Assembly (NCBI GenBank): GCA_028753945.1
Contig: JAPNXP010000018.1
Coordinates: forward strand, 2,357,643-2,421,642
Reading direction: 5' to 3'
DNA: 64,000 nucleotides
From: Hexactinellida sp. DTS-2022
Lineage: Eukaryota > Porifera > Hexactinellida
Position numbers and translations under genes: made by a program
In this document: piece after piece, positions 1 to 12,306 of the stretch
Layout: every line of letters begins with the position of its first letter
Numbering within the stretch: the first letter of the stretch is position 1
Notes under the pieces: generated by a model
The model's database searches: none
What the model was told of the DNA's origin: nothing
Seen by the model: only the letters and a program-made list of their open reading frames with translations

Positions 1-771
1 TTTTATATAGTGGCCCAGTTCTAAGCATACTACTTTGGTAAATTAATAATATAATATTACTGTACCGACTGTAGTACTGTACATAAGCCCGGTATTGAAA
101 AAATTGCCTGCCTAAGAGCCCAAATTTTAGGATGTGTTTCATGGGTTGCAGGTGTGCGCCTGGGGTCACGATATTTTATTGCATTTTTAGGGCATATTTT
201 CAAATTTATTTAAAGTTACAACTGGGACATTACATAGTACCCGAATAAAATCCTAACTAACTAGCTGAGTAATAACTAACTTGTGTCAGTAAATATGATT
301 AAACTATTGTAACTATAAAAAACAATTTCCATTGCATTTTAAGTATTGAAATTGATTTAAAGTCTCTTAGTTGCCGATTGAATAGTTAAAGTAAAAGTGA
401 AGTTCAATATCAATTGAAAGTGAAAATGAAAATGTTTTTTTTTTTCTATTTATACCTTGGACCCAAGGGAATCTATGATTTAGTTAAGAATAATCGTAAG
501 TTTAGAAAAAGTTTCGTTCATTACATTTCGAATATTAGCTTTAACACTACTGAGAACATATTATTACTGCTAATAACCTTTTATTTCAGTTTTTGAATGG
601 TGAAAGAAATTGTTACAACCGGATATAATATTTAAATTTGGCCATGATACACATAAATTAACTTGTATCCATTGAATCTATATAGTATTTGTATAAAATA
701 GACATAATTGAGACTCTAGTCTATTGGAATGGACACAAGATCTCTATCCTATATTTATATGTAATTGAGAG

Positions 772-954
772 CAGGCTTCATCCAGGAAAAATTTTCTGCG
801 GGCCTAGATTAAGTTAAAGTTCACTCACACGCGCCTAAAATAATCAATTTGTATTACACCTATCGGAGCATCTCTCGATTTTCGCGCGCCTAGAAAAATT
901 CCTTCCAAAATTACTCGCCTGGGGGCGCGTCTCGCACGTCTAGATGAAACCCTG
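772..954. mobile_element. hAT-type MITE, 183 bp
   Basis: The ends are CAGGCTTCATC on the left and, reverse-complemented, CAGGGTTTCATC on the right. The flanking 8-mers are ATTGAGAG (764-771) and ATTGAGGG (955-962), a 7/8 target duplication. The body is rich in CGCGCC motifs and has no coding capacity. The CAG..CTG ends with an 8-bp duplication are characteristic of hAT elements. Confidence 0.7.
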
Positions 955-1906
955 ATTGAGGGTATCAAATAATTAATCTTATGAGACGGTCATTTTAGAA
1001 TTCAAAAGCAGCACGACAAGGAGCACATCGGATCATTCAGTCGAAAATTTTATTACAAAAGATATGTATTGCTTTGAATCCAATTGAATCCATGTTTCCA
1101 AACAAGTTATCTCATTGCATGTAATCGGGACAAGTGATGAGATAATGTGTTTCATAAGATTACAGAATTTTAGGATAGCACACTACTGATTACATGATGT
1201 CGAATACTCAATGCAAAATACAACATTATGAATTCGTCTAGCTTTCACATCTCAATGATATACAAACTTATGGTTATATGAATCATTCACTGCTAGAATA
1301 ATTTCAGAAGCAGCTCGAGCGGCTCCTCAAGATGCAGTCCAACAATTTATTGGCTAGGGATCTTGGAGAGGGAGAGAAGAGCATGGGAAGCTGAGAGAAA
1401 GCCTTTGAATGAAAAAATCAAGGAGTAAGTCCGAAAATTGCAAGACAAGGTAAAACTTTGTTTGTTGTTACCAGATGGTTAGGGATAACAATGGAAACTA
1501 AATAAGGTGCAAATACACAGTATTTAGCCGTTTGTTGTAATTAATTAAATTCGTATATCCTAGTACCACAGCTCAAGAATAATTTAGTAAACCACACAAG
1601 TTAAATTCGAGTTAGGAGTTCCATTCTTTTTCTAGTAATATATAGCTGTGCGACCACGGGTTGTTTAAGCCTACCTCGTGTATATATTTTTAACCACTTC
1701 ATTTACTGGCTAATTCTGATGAATTTTCTTAAGATTTCCAGGAGTTTGGTGACGCTCAGCATGATATATGTATGACTTATTTTGGTGTTTCGATACGCTC
1801 GGCATATTTTGTAAATTTTTATTAGTTAATATGAATAAATCCCTCACAGACGGGATGGGAATGTTCTGGTTTGGACAGACCTCAACCAATTTTTGGTCCC
1901 ACCAAA

Positions 1907-2192
1907 CAGACATGGGGTCAAGCCCTTTCAAAAGAGCTTAAGTCCAAGCCCATCCCTTATCAGAAGGGCTTTAGCACAAGCCTTTTTGAAAAAGGGCTTA
2001 ATAAAGGGCGTAAGTCCGGACTTAAGTCTTTTACTCTAATTATTTAGAAATCCATACCGTATTTTATTGAATAAGTGCCTAGAAAAGAGCTGGAAAAAGT
2101 GCTTGAAGTTCATCTATAAAGGTCTTAAGTCCATTTATAAAAGGAGGAGTTAAGTCCGGATTTAAGCCCTTTGGGGCTTAGCCCCATGTCTG
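1907..2192. mobile_element. hAT-type MITE, 286 bp
   Basis: The left end is CAGACATGGGG and the right end mirrors it as CCCCATGTCTG. Flanks are CCACCAAA (1899-1906) and ACACCAAA (2193-2200), 7 of 8 identical. The interior is a patchwork of short repeats of the AAGGGCTTAAGTCC kind in both orientations, which could fold extensively. Confidence 0.72.
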
Positions 2193-3067
2193 ACACCAAA
2201 CCATGAATAGTATGTATTGTCGGTACAGGGATAATATTTATATAGAATCTCATATTCAAATCACATTTCATCTTAATTAAGTAAGTATAATTACATTTCA
2301 TTTCATTAAAGTGATGAGTCATCAGAGTGGAATGCGATCATTTCCGTCTTATGATAGCCATTTAAAGAATATAACAAAGTTATTAGTATGCAACCAATAG
2401 TTGCATATTTAAATATTTACTCTATAATGTAAAAGTGATTACAAGACCAGTCTTCATTTTCGGCTTGTCATGCTGTTTACATACGAATATATTAACTACC
2501 GTTAACTCGTATGTCTCAAGAGACAGACGCCCCTGGGCAGACATTGGAGACCTCCCACAGTGGTTGATAGCAGGAAATAGAGAAACAAATCCCAAATTGC
2601 AGCTGTGTCGACGCATATTCCTTTAGAGGCACTATCTTTTGGTGGCTACTGATTGGTAATTGAATAGTGCCTACAAAGGAACATGCTATCGGCACAGCTG
2701 CAATTTGGGATTTTTTCGCCATGTCACGATCACGTCAGGGTGTTATGACACATTTGTCAAGTGGTCACCAGCGACAAGGAACGGTTGGTAAATTGGAAGT
2801 TTGTTTCTATCTTAAACCATCTTGAGTTTAATGCCATTCATTAATTATGTATAGATAATATATTCTATAAATAGTTAAATATTTTAGCAATGTTATCCAC
2901 GGTGAGTGAGTAAAATTCTACAAATTCCTTATTAAATAAATTTTCTTTAATCCATTGTATAGTACTACTACAATTAAATAGAAGCCAGCTCGAATTCTGA
3001 AGTTAAATCAATATAATTATCGCAATTTGAAACAATAGAGTAAGATTTAACATGGTAAATCAATATA

Positions 3068-3406
3068 CCTTATTATAGGAAATTAAAGCGCCATGAAATT
3101 AAAGTGAAATTCTCCAAATCGCGTTAATTTCCACAACCATAATTTCTTGATATTTAGCAAAATTATACAATGGATGGACAAACTTCCGAACTACATATTT
3201 TCAGATGTGCAACTAGGTTGAAAGGATATACTATGTCTATCAAGTAGATTGGAAGCCTATTTGGGCACAATAATAGTATTCAATCTGGAGATTAATAAAC
3301 CTGAAATTTTTTAAATAAAATTTATTCGCGTTAATTTCATGTAGTTTGAAAATGTTCAGCTCCAATTTGAGTTAATTTCATGGCGCGTTAATTTCCTATA
3401 ATAAGG
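3068..3406. mobile_element. MITE with TA duplication and ~35-bp inverted ends
   Basis: The left end CCTTATTATAGGAAATTAA is mirrored at the right end by TTAATTTCCTATAATAAGG. The inner parts GCGCCATGAAATTAA and TTAATTTCATGGCGC also pair. Both flanks are TA (3066-3067 and 3407-3408), as for Tc1/mariner-type insertion. No coding sequence is present. It sits inside R1 copy A and is therefore younger than it. Confidence 0.72.
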
Positions 3407-4784
3407 TAATTATAAGAAGTTGAAACAATAGAATTAGATTTAACAGTTTTACTGAAATTGAAGTGTGAGTAAACAAAGAAATTTCAACCCCCATTTATGG
3501 CATGAATTAAACCCACTAGAAATTTGTCTTTTCCAATCAGACGCATAAATTGTATCGTGAATCCAAAGCTGAAATAAAATTTGTGGGTTTAGTATAATAT
3601 CTTTTCAGTTATGGACCAGACAATCTTTGAAAAGTGAAAATATGTGTCCAAATTTGTTAATCAAAAATATTAGCATGCCAAGTTTCAGCCCATTAACTAT
3701 AAAGCTCTGGCCAGTGCACCGTCTACGGAGAAAGAAATCGATAATGCATCTGTGCCGACGCATTTGCTGTCTGCACAGCTGCAATTTTGGAATTTTCTTT
3801 CGACATATCATCATCACTATGAAGCTGTTAAACCATTTCAGAAAGTTGTTTCGGGATGTAGCGTACCTTAGTGAGTTGGAAGTTCAGATTTAGCTCACTT
3901 CATTTCAAAGATATTCAAATTTCAGTAGAATATAATAAGTGTTGAGTCAGCTTTTTGTATGTGCGAGTTGGGTGTTCACCTAACACCAACCAACCCATTC
4001 GAAATATATAATTCACAAAATTGAAAAACACATTTTTTTGACGATGTCATCATCACCTCAAAGGTGTCAAAACCCATTTGTAGAGGTGTTACGTGGTATA
4101 ATGATCACTGGATAAATTGGAAGTTTGTTTCTATCTTGTATCATCTCTGAGATTAGTGCTATTTAATCAATTAGTTACTAGTATTAATAATTATTAATTA
4201 AATTAATAAATTAATACAATTTCAAAGTCAACTTAAATGTATTAGGTTTAATATTTGTCATAAATAGCAAACAAATAAATTAATTCAATTCCGCACACTC
4301 GAAGTCCCCTAATAAACAAATTGGAAGAATCTATATAAGGCAGTGGTTCCCAAACTTAACTACTTCGCGACCCTCTTCACTTCATACCTCCCAAGTTTGA
4401 GTTTGAGATGGTCCAATGCGGGTCACCCACCCCCCCCCTAGTTAGGACTCTTATATACTTAAAATTTGATTGGTCATTTTTGACATATTTATCTAGTTTC
4501 TATAGGAAAAAGACAAAGTTTTACTACCTATTTACTGAATAAGAGTTACTAAAATGAACAAAAAGGGAACTATTTGGTGTTTTAAGCGTGCTTTGTCTTG
4601 ATACTGATCTGATTTTAGAGAATTGTGCTCCAGAAATTTATTTTTCCAATGCGTGTTTTTCGAGGACCTTCGCGGGTCAGCGGGTTTCGATGCTCAAATG
4701 CGGGTCACTTGGGAGCTATGCACTTCTCCGACGAACTCGCGACTCCCTTACCTAACAAATATAACTATACTTGATACCTTACAC

Positions 4785-4864
4785 CAGCGTTTCTCAACCG
4801 GGGGGCCACGAGGATTTTAATTGAAGGTTGGGGGCCACGGACCATTAAAGGTTGCGAACCACTG
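4785..4864. mobile_element. 80-bp hAT-type MITE with exact 8-bp duplication
   Basis: It starts CAGCGTTTCTCAACC and ends GGTTGCGAACCACTG. It is flanked on both sides by CCTTACAC (4777-4784 and 4865-4872). The body is essentially two GGGGGCCACG blocks. It is nested in the 1.5-kb hAT element. Confidence 0.85.
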
Positions 4865-5004
4865 CCTTACACCATTCATAATATTATACTTATTTTTATT
4901 CAGTTAACACGAAATAGCTTGATATATTTCTTCTTTTCACCTTGTCCATTATAATACTTATCACCACACTATAAATTCAGAAATTTAATTGCAATATAGG
5001 ACCC

Positions 5005-5802
5005 CAGTGGCGTAGCCATGGCCGGGCGTCGGGTGTGACAATCAGTTGGAGCCCATCTAGGCAGTTGCCAGGGTGCGGCACTTGGGGCACAAGTTGCACC
5101 AAAATTATTTGTTAAACCCTGAATCCCACTAATATAATTCTATAGTGCGGTAATGTCGCACCCAAATTTTACAGTGCCGAACCTTCATGCACCCCACCAT
5201 CTTAGTATTTTAGCCATGCGGGTCCAGTTTAAATAGTTAGGGCCTGCTGCAAGGGCGATAAGCGCCCAAGGAGGAAGTACAAAATCTCAATACTCATATA
5301 TTCAAATGAGTGCTACTTCGATTAACCTGACTAGTTGGGAGCCCAAAAGGTTCTGAAATCGAGGTCTCGCGGTACAAAGACCACAATGTAATGAGATAAA
5401 AACTTGGGACCAGTGGGCATGTTCGACTAAACAAAATTTCTAGAGGAGAAGCCGAAATTATTTAGTATCGTTAGCAGAATTCGGTGTTTATAATGTTAAA
5501 TTTTCGACGTTTTTCCAGCGAACCTATTCCTTCTGGGGAAATGACTTCGCTATGGAATTAAAAAAAATTCTGGGTTCTCTCATGAAGAGAAAACTGTGTG
5601 CTAACCTTCGAAAAGTTAGACAATTGAGTGTAAAACAAGTGTAATAACTTAATGCAGAACATATAGTCAAGACCATTTGAAATGTTATTCGAATCACAGA
5701 CGGTATAATCATTCAGAAGTTTTCTACGGGCCTTAGTATAGTAACTTTGTATATAAGCCCCAAGTATATCCCAGGTAAGCTCTATTTCTAGCTACGGCAC
5801 AG
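5005..5802. mobile_element. probable hAT-type element ending in GTAGC motifs
   Basis: The left end CAGTGGCGTAGC and the reverse-complemented right end CTGTGCCGTAGC match at 10 of 12 positions. The left terminus resembles that of the large element at 21490-30075. The flanks do not give a clean 8-bp duplication, so the boundaries may have decayed. No coding sequence is seen. Confidence 0.45.
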
Positions 5803-6373
5803 GCGACCCCCCCTCTTAGTTGTTCATTTAAACCCTTGGGGATCGCGACCCCCAGTTTTGGAATCACTGATATAAGACAAATAAAGTCGGAATTAACTAC
5901 GTCAATATATTAATAGTGCAAGAGCTTAAGAGTATTCTTGCAGAAGGAAATATAATCACATATTCTGTCGTTGTTATGGAATGTAAAATCTGTTTTCAAT
6001 TGGAAAATAGAAGACTACTCGATCTCACAAGTTGAAACAATAGAATTAGATTTAACACTTTCAATTGAACTGAAATGTTAGTAAACAAAGGAAATTTGTA
6101 ACTTAATTTTGGCACAAAGCACAATTTGAAAATTCGTGCACTGTGATAAGGTGTAGAATTTAATTCTCTATCGAATGCATATAAATTGAATATTCGCGCA
6201 CTATTTATTGTTCCTTTTTAACATTAAACATGTGTAAAATGTGTCCAAAAAATCTAGTAAATCGTCACCCCAGGTGCACATCTGTAACCCATGAGACACC
6301 TGTCAATAAATTTGGACTCTTAGTTAATAAAACTCTGTTCTGTGGAGAGGATACGGAAGGATAATAACTAACC

Positions 6374-6640
6374 AAGGCACTGAGATTAGAACTGGGCCAC
6401 TATAACATAGTATAGTCGGCACAGTAAAAATAATAAGGCAGTGAGATAAGAACTGGGCCACTATACTATAGTACTATAGTCGGCACAGTAAAATAATAAA
6501 GGCAGTGAGATTAGAACTGGGCTACTATACCATAGTATAGCCGGCACAGTCAAAATAAAAATAATAATTATAAAGCTAGACATTTCAATACTGGGCCATT
6601 ATACTAAAGTATAGTCGGCATAGTACAAAAAAATACTATT
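6374..6640. repeat. subterminal tandem array of R1, period about 61-66 bp
   Basis: Four units start near 6374, 6435, 6499 and 6586. The first three share GAGATTAGAACTGGG (or a close variant), then CACTATA and a version of TATAGTCGGCACAGTA; the fourth is more diverged. A complementary form lies at 1-75, and a two-unit version at 59700-59840. Arrays of this kind at element ends may be transposase-binding sites; that is inference. Confidence 0.65.
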
Positions 6641-6714
6641 GCAAAATAAAGGATACATAGAAATGGGAATATTCCACGATCATGCATGTTATAAGTGTAT
6701 CAGGTAAAACTTAC

Positions 6715-7255
6715 CCAAAAATTCATGTTCAATCTTATAAATTAAATCTTTGTTTTCCTGTGGTTGCTCATTCCAACGAGTCAAGTATTCTTGATTAGCC
6801 ATATTAAGATGCTCGATTGTTTTCTGTTTCAATATTAAAAACCTTCCTCTGAGCTGCTGAATTACCAGCCCCTCCCTTGAAGATATAAAATTTGCTATTG
6901 ACTGCAGATAAGTAATATACTTGTACCACTTAGGCAAAATCACCGCATGTTTCTCCTCCAAATCTTCGACATGAGCAACAGGTGACTGCTGAAGCAATTC
7001 ATACATTTCATCCAATTCTTTCTTGAGATTCTGGACTCTATTCTTATCTACTTTCAACTCATCAAATTTCAGAGTTTGCTTAGTGAAATTATCTATTTCG
7101 AAATTGCTATCGTTTATTGTTATGATAGTGTCCTGAATAATGCCCATAAACTTGATGTAAGAATTTCTGTACTGATTGAAACAGATTGCAAATAGGTTTT
7201 CTGCTGCAAGTATCAATCTGGAACCAAGTCCGTTCTTTAATTCAGTTAAATCCAA
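6715..7255 (-). CDS. dynein heavy chain tail, internal exon (most 3' in window)
   Basis: This is a 541-bp open frame bordered upstream by TTTATTTAG and downstream by a strong donor GTAAGT (complement of 6709-6714). It starts in phase 0 and ends in phase 1. The protein is alpha-helical and charged, with LKKELDEMYELL, WYKYITYLQ and LNMANQEYLTRWNEQ, as expected for the helical-bundle tail of a dynein heavy chain. On its own the family match is weak. The assignment rests on its phase-compatible link to the exon at 12307-12580 and, through that, to the diagnostic exon at 42772-43190. Axonemal heavy chains are the motors of ciliary arms. The frame has no stops, unlike the transposase relics around it. 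The next exon lies outside the window. Confidence 0.7.
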
Positions 7256-8636
7256 CTAAATAAATAACGTATAAATAATTCGACCCAATAGTCCCGATCA
7301 ATAAATTAAGAACAGAGTAAATTAATTACAAGAGTGTGAGTATTCGATGATTAGCTTATTCTCAGGGGTGGTAAATCTGCTGTTAACAGCCATTTTGGCT
7401 GTTTACTGTAAACAGCTAACTATTTGCTGTTAACAGCTAAGAATTCGTCCCCAATTGGCATTAAACCTTAAGTGCATTTAAGTCGCCTTTAAGTTGTTAA
7501 TTAACGCCAATTTAAGCTGTTAACAGCCAATTCAAGGTAAAGTAAAGTGGGTCAAAATATCGGACGATTGTTAAATTTTCCCCATTTAAAACATTAATCT
7601 GAATTTTATAATTTCCCTTCAAGTTGTTAACGAATAATGATATAAAATAATATTAACTGATTTTGCTTGAATAATAACTATTAAAATCTGTAATATATAT
7701 TCAAATTTCACAATATGAGTGCATAGGCGTAAGGTTTCCCCAAAGTCCGGCTAGATTTTGGATCGAATTATCAATTTACTATAATGCTATAATTTTACCG
7801 ATGATGCCTTCTCCAAAGACTGGAAGTATTTATTTGTAGAGTTAATCAACCCCACAAATATATTAATCCAAAAATTACCTCTTGACTTACTCACAGAAGG
7901 GTATGACTATGTGTTTTAACTGGACGTTTACAAGGGATCCACTTGAGAGGAGGTTTTCACATTAACGGCAACTGAGTGGCGGGCGATTTTTGGTCAACTT
8001 GTAAGAAGTGATCAGATCAGAGTCAATAATTAAGTTGAAATCTCTCCTAAACCGAAATATTAACATCTCTTATTTATCAAATCCGAATCAATCAATTTCA
8101 TCTATCAACGATTTTGCAAGGAGCATGCTCATAAATGATTGCGATCATTTACAACTGACAGAGGATTGACAGCAAGTGGTCGTTTACATAGCAGGGTATA
8201 TGTCATTGTCGTTTATCAGAACATATCTAGGGTCCTGTCTGTTTGAGTTCCTTGAACAATAATATTTGACATCTGAGTATGTCAGCAAATAAAACCCAGG
8301 TGGTTTGACTCTACCCTGTACTTCACTACAACAATATGTGTTGAATGTCTTCTGTTTACTTGGAAGTTTTGGAAAGAGAAATTAGAAGTTCCAGCTTTCC
8401 CTGGAAATCTCTAGCACCTGCAATACTCAGTATTGCAACAGTTGAGTGGGATTCTACCTTTGCTTGCAGTTGTCATTCAGAGAAGTCAAAAGAATTAGTT
8501 TACGATATCATTTCAAACATCTACTTTAACAATTAAGAAAACACAGGTATCTGAAATTCGACGTAAGGACCAAGTTACTATTTTTAAATCAAACAAACGA
8601 CAGAAAAGTAAACATAAGTTTGCACAAACATTACTA
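7256..8636. other. intron stretch with short palindromic repeats
   Basis: This is part of the 5.1-kb intron between two dynein exons. At 7380-7520 there are four close variants of the palindrome GCTGTTAACAGC, preceded by CAGGGGTGG, which could be one end of a decayed MITE. The rest is AT-rich, and I see no gene in it. Confidence 0.4.
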
Positions 8637-9265
8637 CAGTAGAACTCGGTTAAGACGTACCACCTTGGGAGACAAGAAAAAGTACGTACTAACCGAGGTA
8701 CGTCTTATCCGTATGCATAACCCACAAGTCGAAATAATGACTTGTTCAATGATGTGAATCGATGTATGGTATACAAGTACAGGTAAACCTCCCAAAGCGG
8801 CACCTCCGAGTAGCGGCAACCTCCGAGAAGCGGCACAAAACCATTCTCCCGATGAGTGCCGCTTTGGGAGTTTTACCTTACGAGCAACCTCCCAAAGCGG
8901 CAACCTCCGAGAAGCGGCACAAAATCATTCTCCCGATGGGTGCCGCTTTGGGAGGTTTACCTGTATATAACATACTTAACGATATGATTAAAGTATTTTA
9001 GTTGTCACCTACTCACTTAAACGAAATAATACCTGAGTTCTGCTGATAGTTTTCTAGAGTACGTACTAACCGAATTAAAATACATACATTTTATTAATTT
9101 GGAATATAAATTGGTACGTCTTATGCGAGGTATGTCTTATCCGAGTACGTATTAACCGAATCATTTATAATGGATCAGATAGGAGATAAAATAGGTTATT
9201 AGAGAACAGTACGTAATACCCAGGAGTACGTCTTAAGCCGAGTACGTACTAAGCGAGTTCAACTG
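8637..9265. mobile_element. pogo-like non-autonomous element, 629 bp
   Basis: The left end CAGTAGAACTCGGTTAAGAC and the reverse-complemented right end CAGTTGAACTCGCTTAGTAC match well. The left flank is TA and the right flank is CA, so one side of the TA duplication may have mutated. Motifs such as GTACGTACTAACCGA and ACGTCTTA recur inside. The element is interrupted by a second MITE at 8780-8963. Confidence 0.6.
8780..8963. mobile_element. pogo-like MITE, 184 bp, TA-flanked
   Basis: The ends are CAGGTAAACCTCCCAAAGCG and, mirrored, CGCTTTGGGAGGTTTACCTG, with TA on both sides (8778-8779 and 8964-8965). The body has two direct copies of a segment containing CTCCGAGAAGCGGCACAAAA. It is nested in the pogo-like element at 8637-9265. 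Confidence 0.8.
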
Positions 9266-9312
9266 CATATGATATTTCCGTGTATTATTTAGTTGAGAAT
9301 CCATATATAGCT

Positions 9313-9563
9313 GAGCTCTGTAGAGTTCAGATATTTTCCCATACTTACATTCTAAAGGTCAATTTCAAACTCTCTGGGAAAAACTGACCTTTCTCAGTGC
9401 CTGAAAGATATACTGAAAAACTGAACTCTATTAGAGGTGAGCTCTGTAGAGTTCAGATATTTTCCCATACTTACTTTCTAAAGGTCAATTTCAAACTCTG
9501 GGAAAAACTGACCTTTCTCAGTGCCAGAATACACATACTGAAAAACTGAACTCTACTAGAGGT
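9313..9563. repeat. two-copy tandem repeat, unit about 126 bp
   Basis: Copies start at 9313 and 9439 with GAGCTCTGTAGAGTTCAG, and a third start appears at 9564 before the match fades. Each unit is close to self-complementary: AGAGTTCAG pairs with CTGAACTCT, and AAAGGTCA with TGACCTTT. It may be a tandem dimer of a small palindromic MITE. Confidence 0.75.
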
Positions 9564-10189
9564 GAGCTCTATATAAGTTATTTGTATTTAGTTATCCTTT
9601 GTATATGCCTTATTTGTACTTAAGACCAAAATTATGTTCATTCATAGCCAATATACCTGTATTTGAGTTTATGTATGCTTATTACCATATATGGTATAAA
9701 TTATTGATTACGTCATTGTGGTTAAAATTATTGAGGAACTATTCTCAAAAGTAGTCCAGATGTTTCCGCGGTATATGAAAACCTAAATATAGCTGGACAT
9801 GTAACGATAGCTGTATATCCATGATCAAACAGAATGTAATCAATGGACTGGAAATTAATTGGGCAATTCTATGCTTAACAAGGCGTAGTACTGTATGTAG
9901 TAGGCCATGTAGTATGACTATGATGATCTTATCGCTTAAATCACATTTGTTATCACATGTTATAAACAACTCCGTAATATGGAGTGTATATCTCTACCAC
10001 ACGAGTCAGCTTTACGACGATTATACTCTAGCTTTGGATTTGATACAAAGCTGAGAAGAGCGGATTTAATACGTTTGAGCTTCATCTGTCTAAACATCGA
10101 TGAAATGCAAGTAAATCTAACATTATCTATGCTATAAAGCTTCGCTTGATATTGATCCTAAATTTTATATTCTAATAGTTCTTTTATGA

Positions 10190-11947
10190 CATATTCTTAG
10201 GTGGAAATATTTTTGGGTAATGCTGAGTGTTCCAACTCCTCCGGTGAGATAGAGCCTGCCAAAACAATTCTTTGCTTTATAGTATCTAGTTTATCAAAAA
10301 GATGGTCTTCAGTTGTACGTTTACTCCCGCTGTTGAATCCAAAAGCGTCTGATTTACTCCCTATTACTATCCAAGTGGTCAAGTATATTGAAAAGAATGG
10401 CCTCTTTGTAGATGTTATAGTTTCAGATAATTATCCGCTGAAAGTTAATCTCTTCAAATTGGTTTGGAAAAATAAGGAACTTTTATCACATGTGCCACAT
10501 TATACTGATAGTAAACGTTCCCTTTTCTTGATATCCGAATTTGTGCACATAATAAAGTGTATTATAAATAATCGGTTGAAACAAAAAGACTTCAATTGTA
10601 CTTTCCATTTTCCAAACTTTGAATATATTGAAAACTCTAATTATCCAATGAGATTGTCTCAGGCAAATTTTCAGGTAGATTTACATTTAGTTTCAATTTA
10701 ATAGTCAATAATTGTCCGTACATATTTTCTATGTTTTTATGTTTCATCAATAATTATATAGGATTTGAGGCGACAGTATAAATCTGAACAATTTTCAGTT
10801 ACAAAACTTGCGCCGAAGTTGACTCACAAGTCTTGATGGCCATCCGCCTTAGAGAGACAGAATGTGAGCCTGGCTCTGAGGATATTTGATGATTCAAATG
10901 TAGTTGCGCTTACTATCCATCAATCACATTTAGACCAAATTGAGCAGATACAGACTCATAATTTCAGAAATTGATTAGTCATGTTTGACTAAATCAATTT
11001 AAAATCAACACAGATGTCTGGATCAAATTATAATGTATCTGTTTGCCAGGTACTGGAGAGCGAAAGAACGCTAAAGTTATCCAATATCCTTAAACTTTAT
11101 AAGCGGCAGTCTATTGTTCGAAAGGATAGGGCTTCCTTCAAAGAATTTCTTAATACATTCTTAATAGAACAAGTTAACCCTACTCAATGTAGCGAAACTC
11201 ATGATTTGACAATCTATTTATCATTCATCACTATGGACACAGTGGACCCAGATTTAGGAACCCAACAGGCCATGGCTTTATTGATGGTTATACAGCCTTT
11301 TCAGCAATGAAAAAGTTGTCCAAAACTTTGGAATTGTGCTTTGATTGTACTTCGTTACTATGTGAGGATAAATCTCTGGACGTTGAAGAAATTTAACCAA
11401 CTTTTCAATTAATTCAACTTTCAGATCGTGGTGGGCTCAAGTGGCCCTCGAACCAAGTTTTGAATGCAGTTATAACACTATGGAAAATATTTGTCGAGAT
11501 AGAGCACTCTCCTTTTCTCTTGAAAGATTTCCTCATTTCAAACTCAAGTACTAAATTAGTTCAGCTCACAATCCTTAAGATCGATAGTGAAGACTGTTAA
11601 GACTGGGGCTTATGAGTGTTCGCATTGTTTTATTGAAGGAAAAGAAGTATTAAACGGAATATTAGTAACTGCAAGCAATTGTTTTTGCCAATAAGATGGC
11701 GAAGAATATCAATTTGGATAGGATTCAAAGTCATTCGAAAGAATCTGGCAGGAAGATCCTCAAACTTAGCTCGTAATAATTTAGTAATTTTGTATTTTGT
11801 ATTTGTTGTTTGATGTTTAAGGAGGAAATATATATAATATATGCATAACAAATACTCGTGAACTAGTTTCTGTAACCTTAAAAAACTCTACTTTATCTTA
11901 TCCTTGGTCCAAAGTAGTGAAAAGGCCTTATGTTCTAGTAGGCTATG
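10190..11947 (+). pseudogene. P-element (THAP9-like) transposase relic, copy P4
   Basis: Several plus-strand frames match P-superfamily transposase pieces. The frame at 10201-10701 contains CFIVSSLSKRWSSVVRLLP, related to VSSLHKKWSCIVRLLP of copy P1. About 11340-11600 contains LIQLSDRGGLKWPS and VITLWKIFVEIE, matching LLQLTDRGRLKYPS and LVLWKTFSAIE of copy P3. About 11660-11790 contains ASNCF and a lysine-rich tail. The right terminus at about 11920-11947 ends TAGTAGGCTATG, like the P1 right end. No left terminus or THAP domain is present, so the copy is 5'-truncated and carries stops and frameshifts. It lies antisense to the host dynein gene. Confidence 0.7.
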
Positions 11948-12306
11948 ATTAATCCTGTTGATTTTCTCCCACCAACGCCACATGCACAATTTTCATAGGA
12001 GACAATTTATCACCGATATAAAGATTATAGAAAAATCGTAGGGTCGTAATTAGTACCCAAACCTCCTAAAGTATCTATATCATAATCCGAAGCCTGGAAA
12101 AGATTCAGTCGGCCCATTCACCAATCTGCTTCGAGCAATATGGACATGATGTAATTTATACAAATACAGTCTACTTTACTTTGAGATAAGGAAACTTATA
12201 TACTTGCAATACTGATTCAATAAATAAATTATAAGAGTCTTTGTATAGATAATTATTAATTACAATACGAACAAGGAAGCTGAATGCAACTAAGTAGATA
12301 GTTTAC
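11948..12306. other. intron sequence, no feature seen
   Basis: This AT-rich stretch lies between the P4 right end and the dynein exon. I see no convincing coding or repeat structure. Confidence 0.4.

Larger units (their letters stand above)
4341..5869. mobile_element. hAT-type non-autonomous element, 1.5 kb
   Basis: It starts CAGTGGTTCCCAAACT and ends AGTTTTGGAATCACTG. Flanks are ATATAAGG (4333-4340) and ATATAAGA (5870-5877), a 7/8 duplication. R1 copy C reads through this position near 58920 without the insert, giving an approximate empty site. Inside lie an 80-bp MITE at 4785-4864 and a further CAG-ended element at 5005-5802. No transposase frame is visible. Confidence 0.72.
1..6640. repeat. 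R1 repeat copy A, left end cut by the window edge
   Basis: The first 300 bases are an inverted copy of about 6230-6420. Both ends carry a block containing GCCCAGTTCTAA or its complement, a block around CACCCCAGGTGCACA, and a CTCTTAG block. The interior has units starting near 2595 and 3750 with GCAGCTGTGCC, and a downstream block with TTTAATCCATTGTATA. The same order of blocks recurs at 41230-42650 and 58250-59850, which makes this a dispersed family. No long open frame is seen, so it looks non-autonomous or fully decayed. It has been hit by at least five younger insertions, listed separately. The stretch 963-1906 shows nothing else I recognise. The superfamily is unknown, because the outer left terminus is outside the window. 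Confidence 0.6.

Noticed and set aside
414-596. 60-codon plus-strand frame with a hydrophobic start
   Set aside because: It lies in the AT-rich body of R1, is not conserved in the other copies and shows no motif.
3605-3893. Overlapping 70- and 88-codon frames on opposite strands
   Set aside because: They fall on a repeat unit of R1, and the corresponding region at 58430-58650 does not preserve either frame.
9866-9905. P-like terminal motif GTATGTAGTAGGCCATG as the left end of P4
   Set aside because: It is in the right-end orientation and differs at a key base, so it cannot be the left end of that copy.
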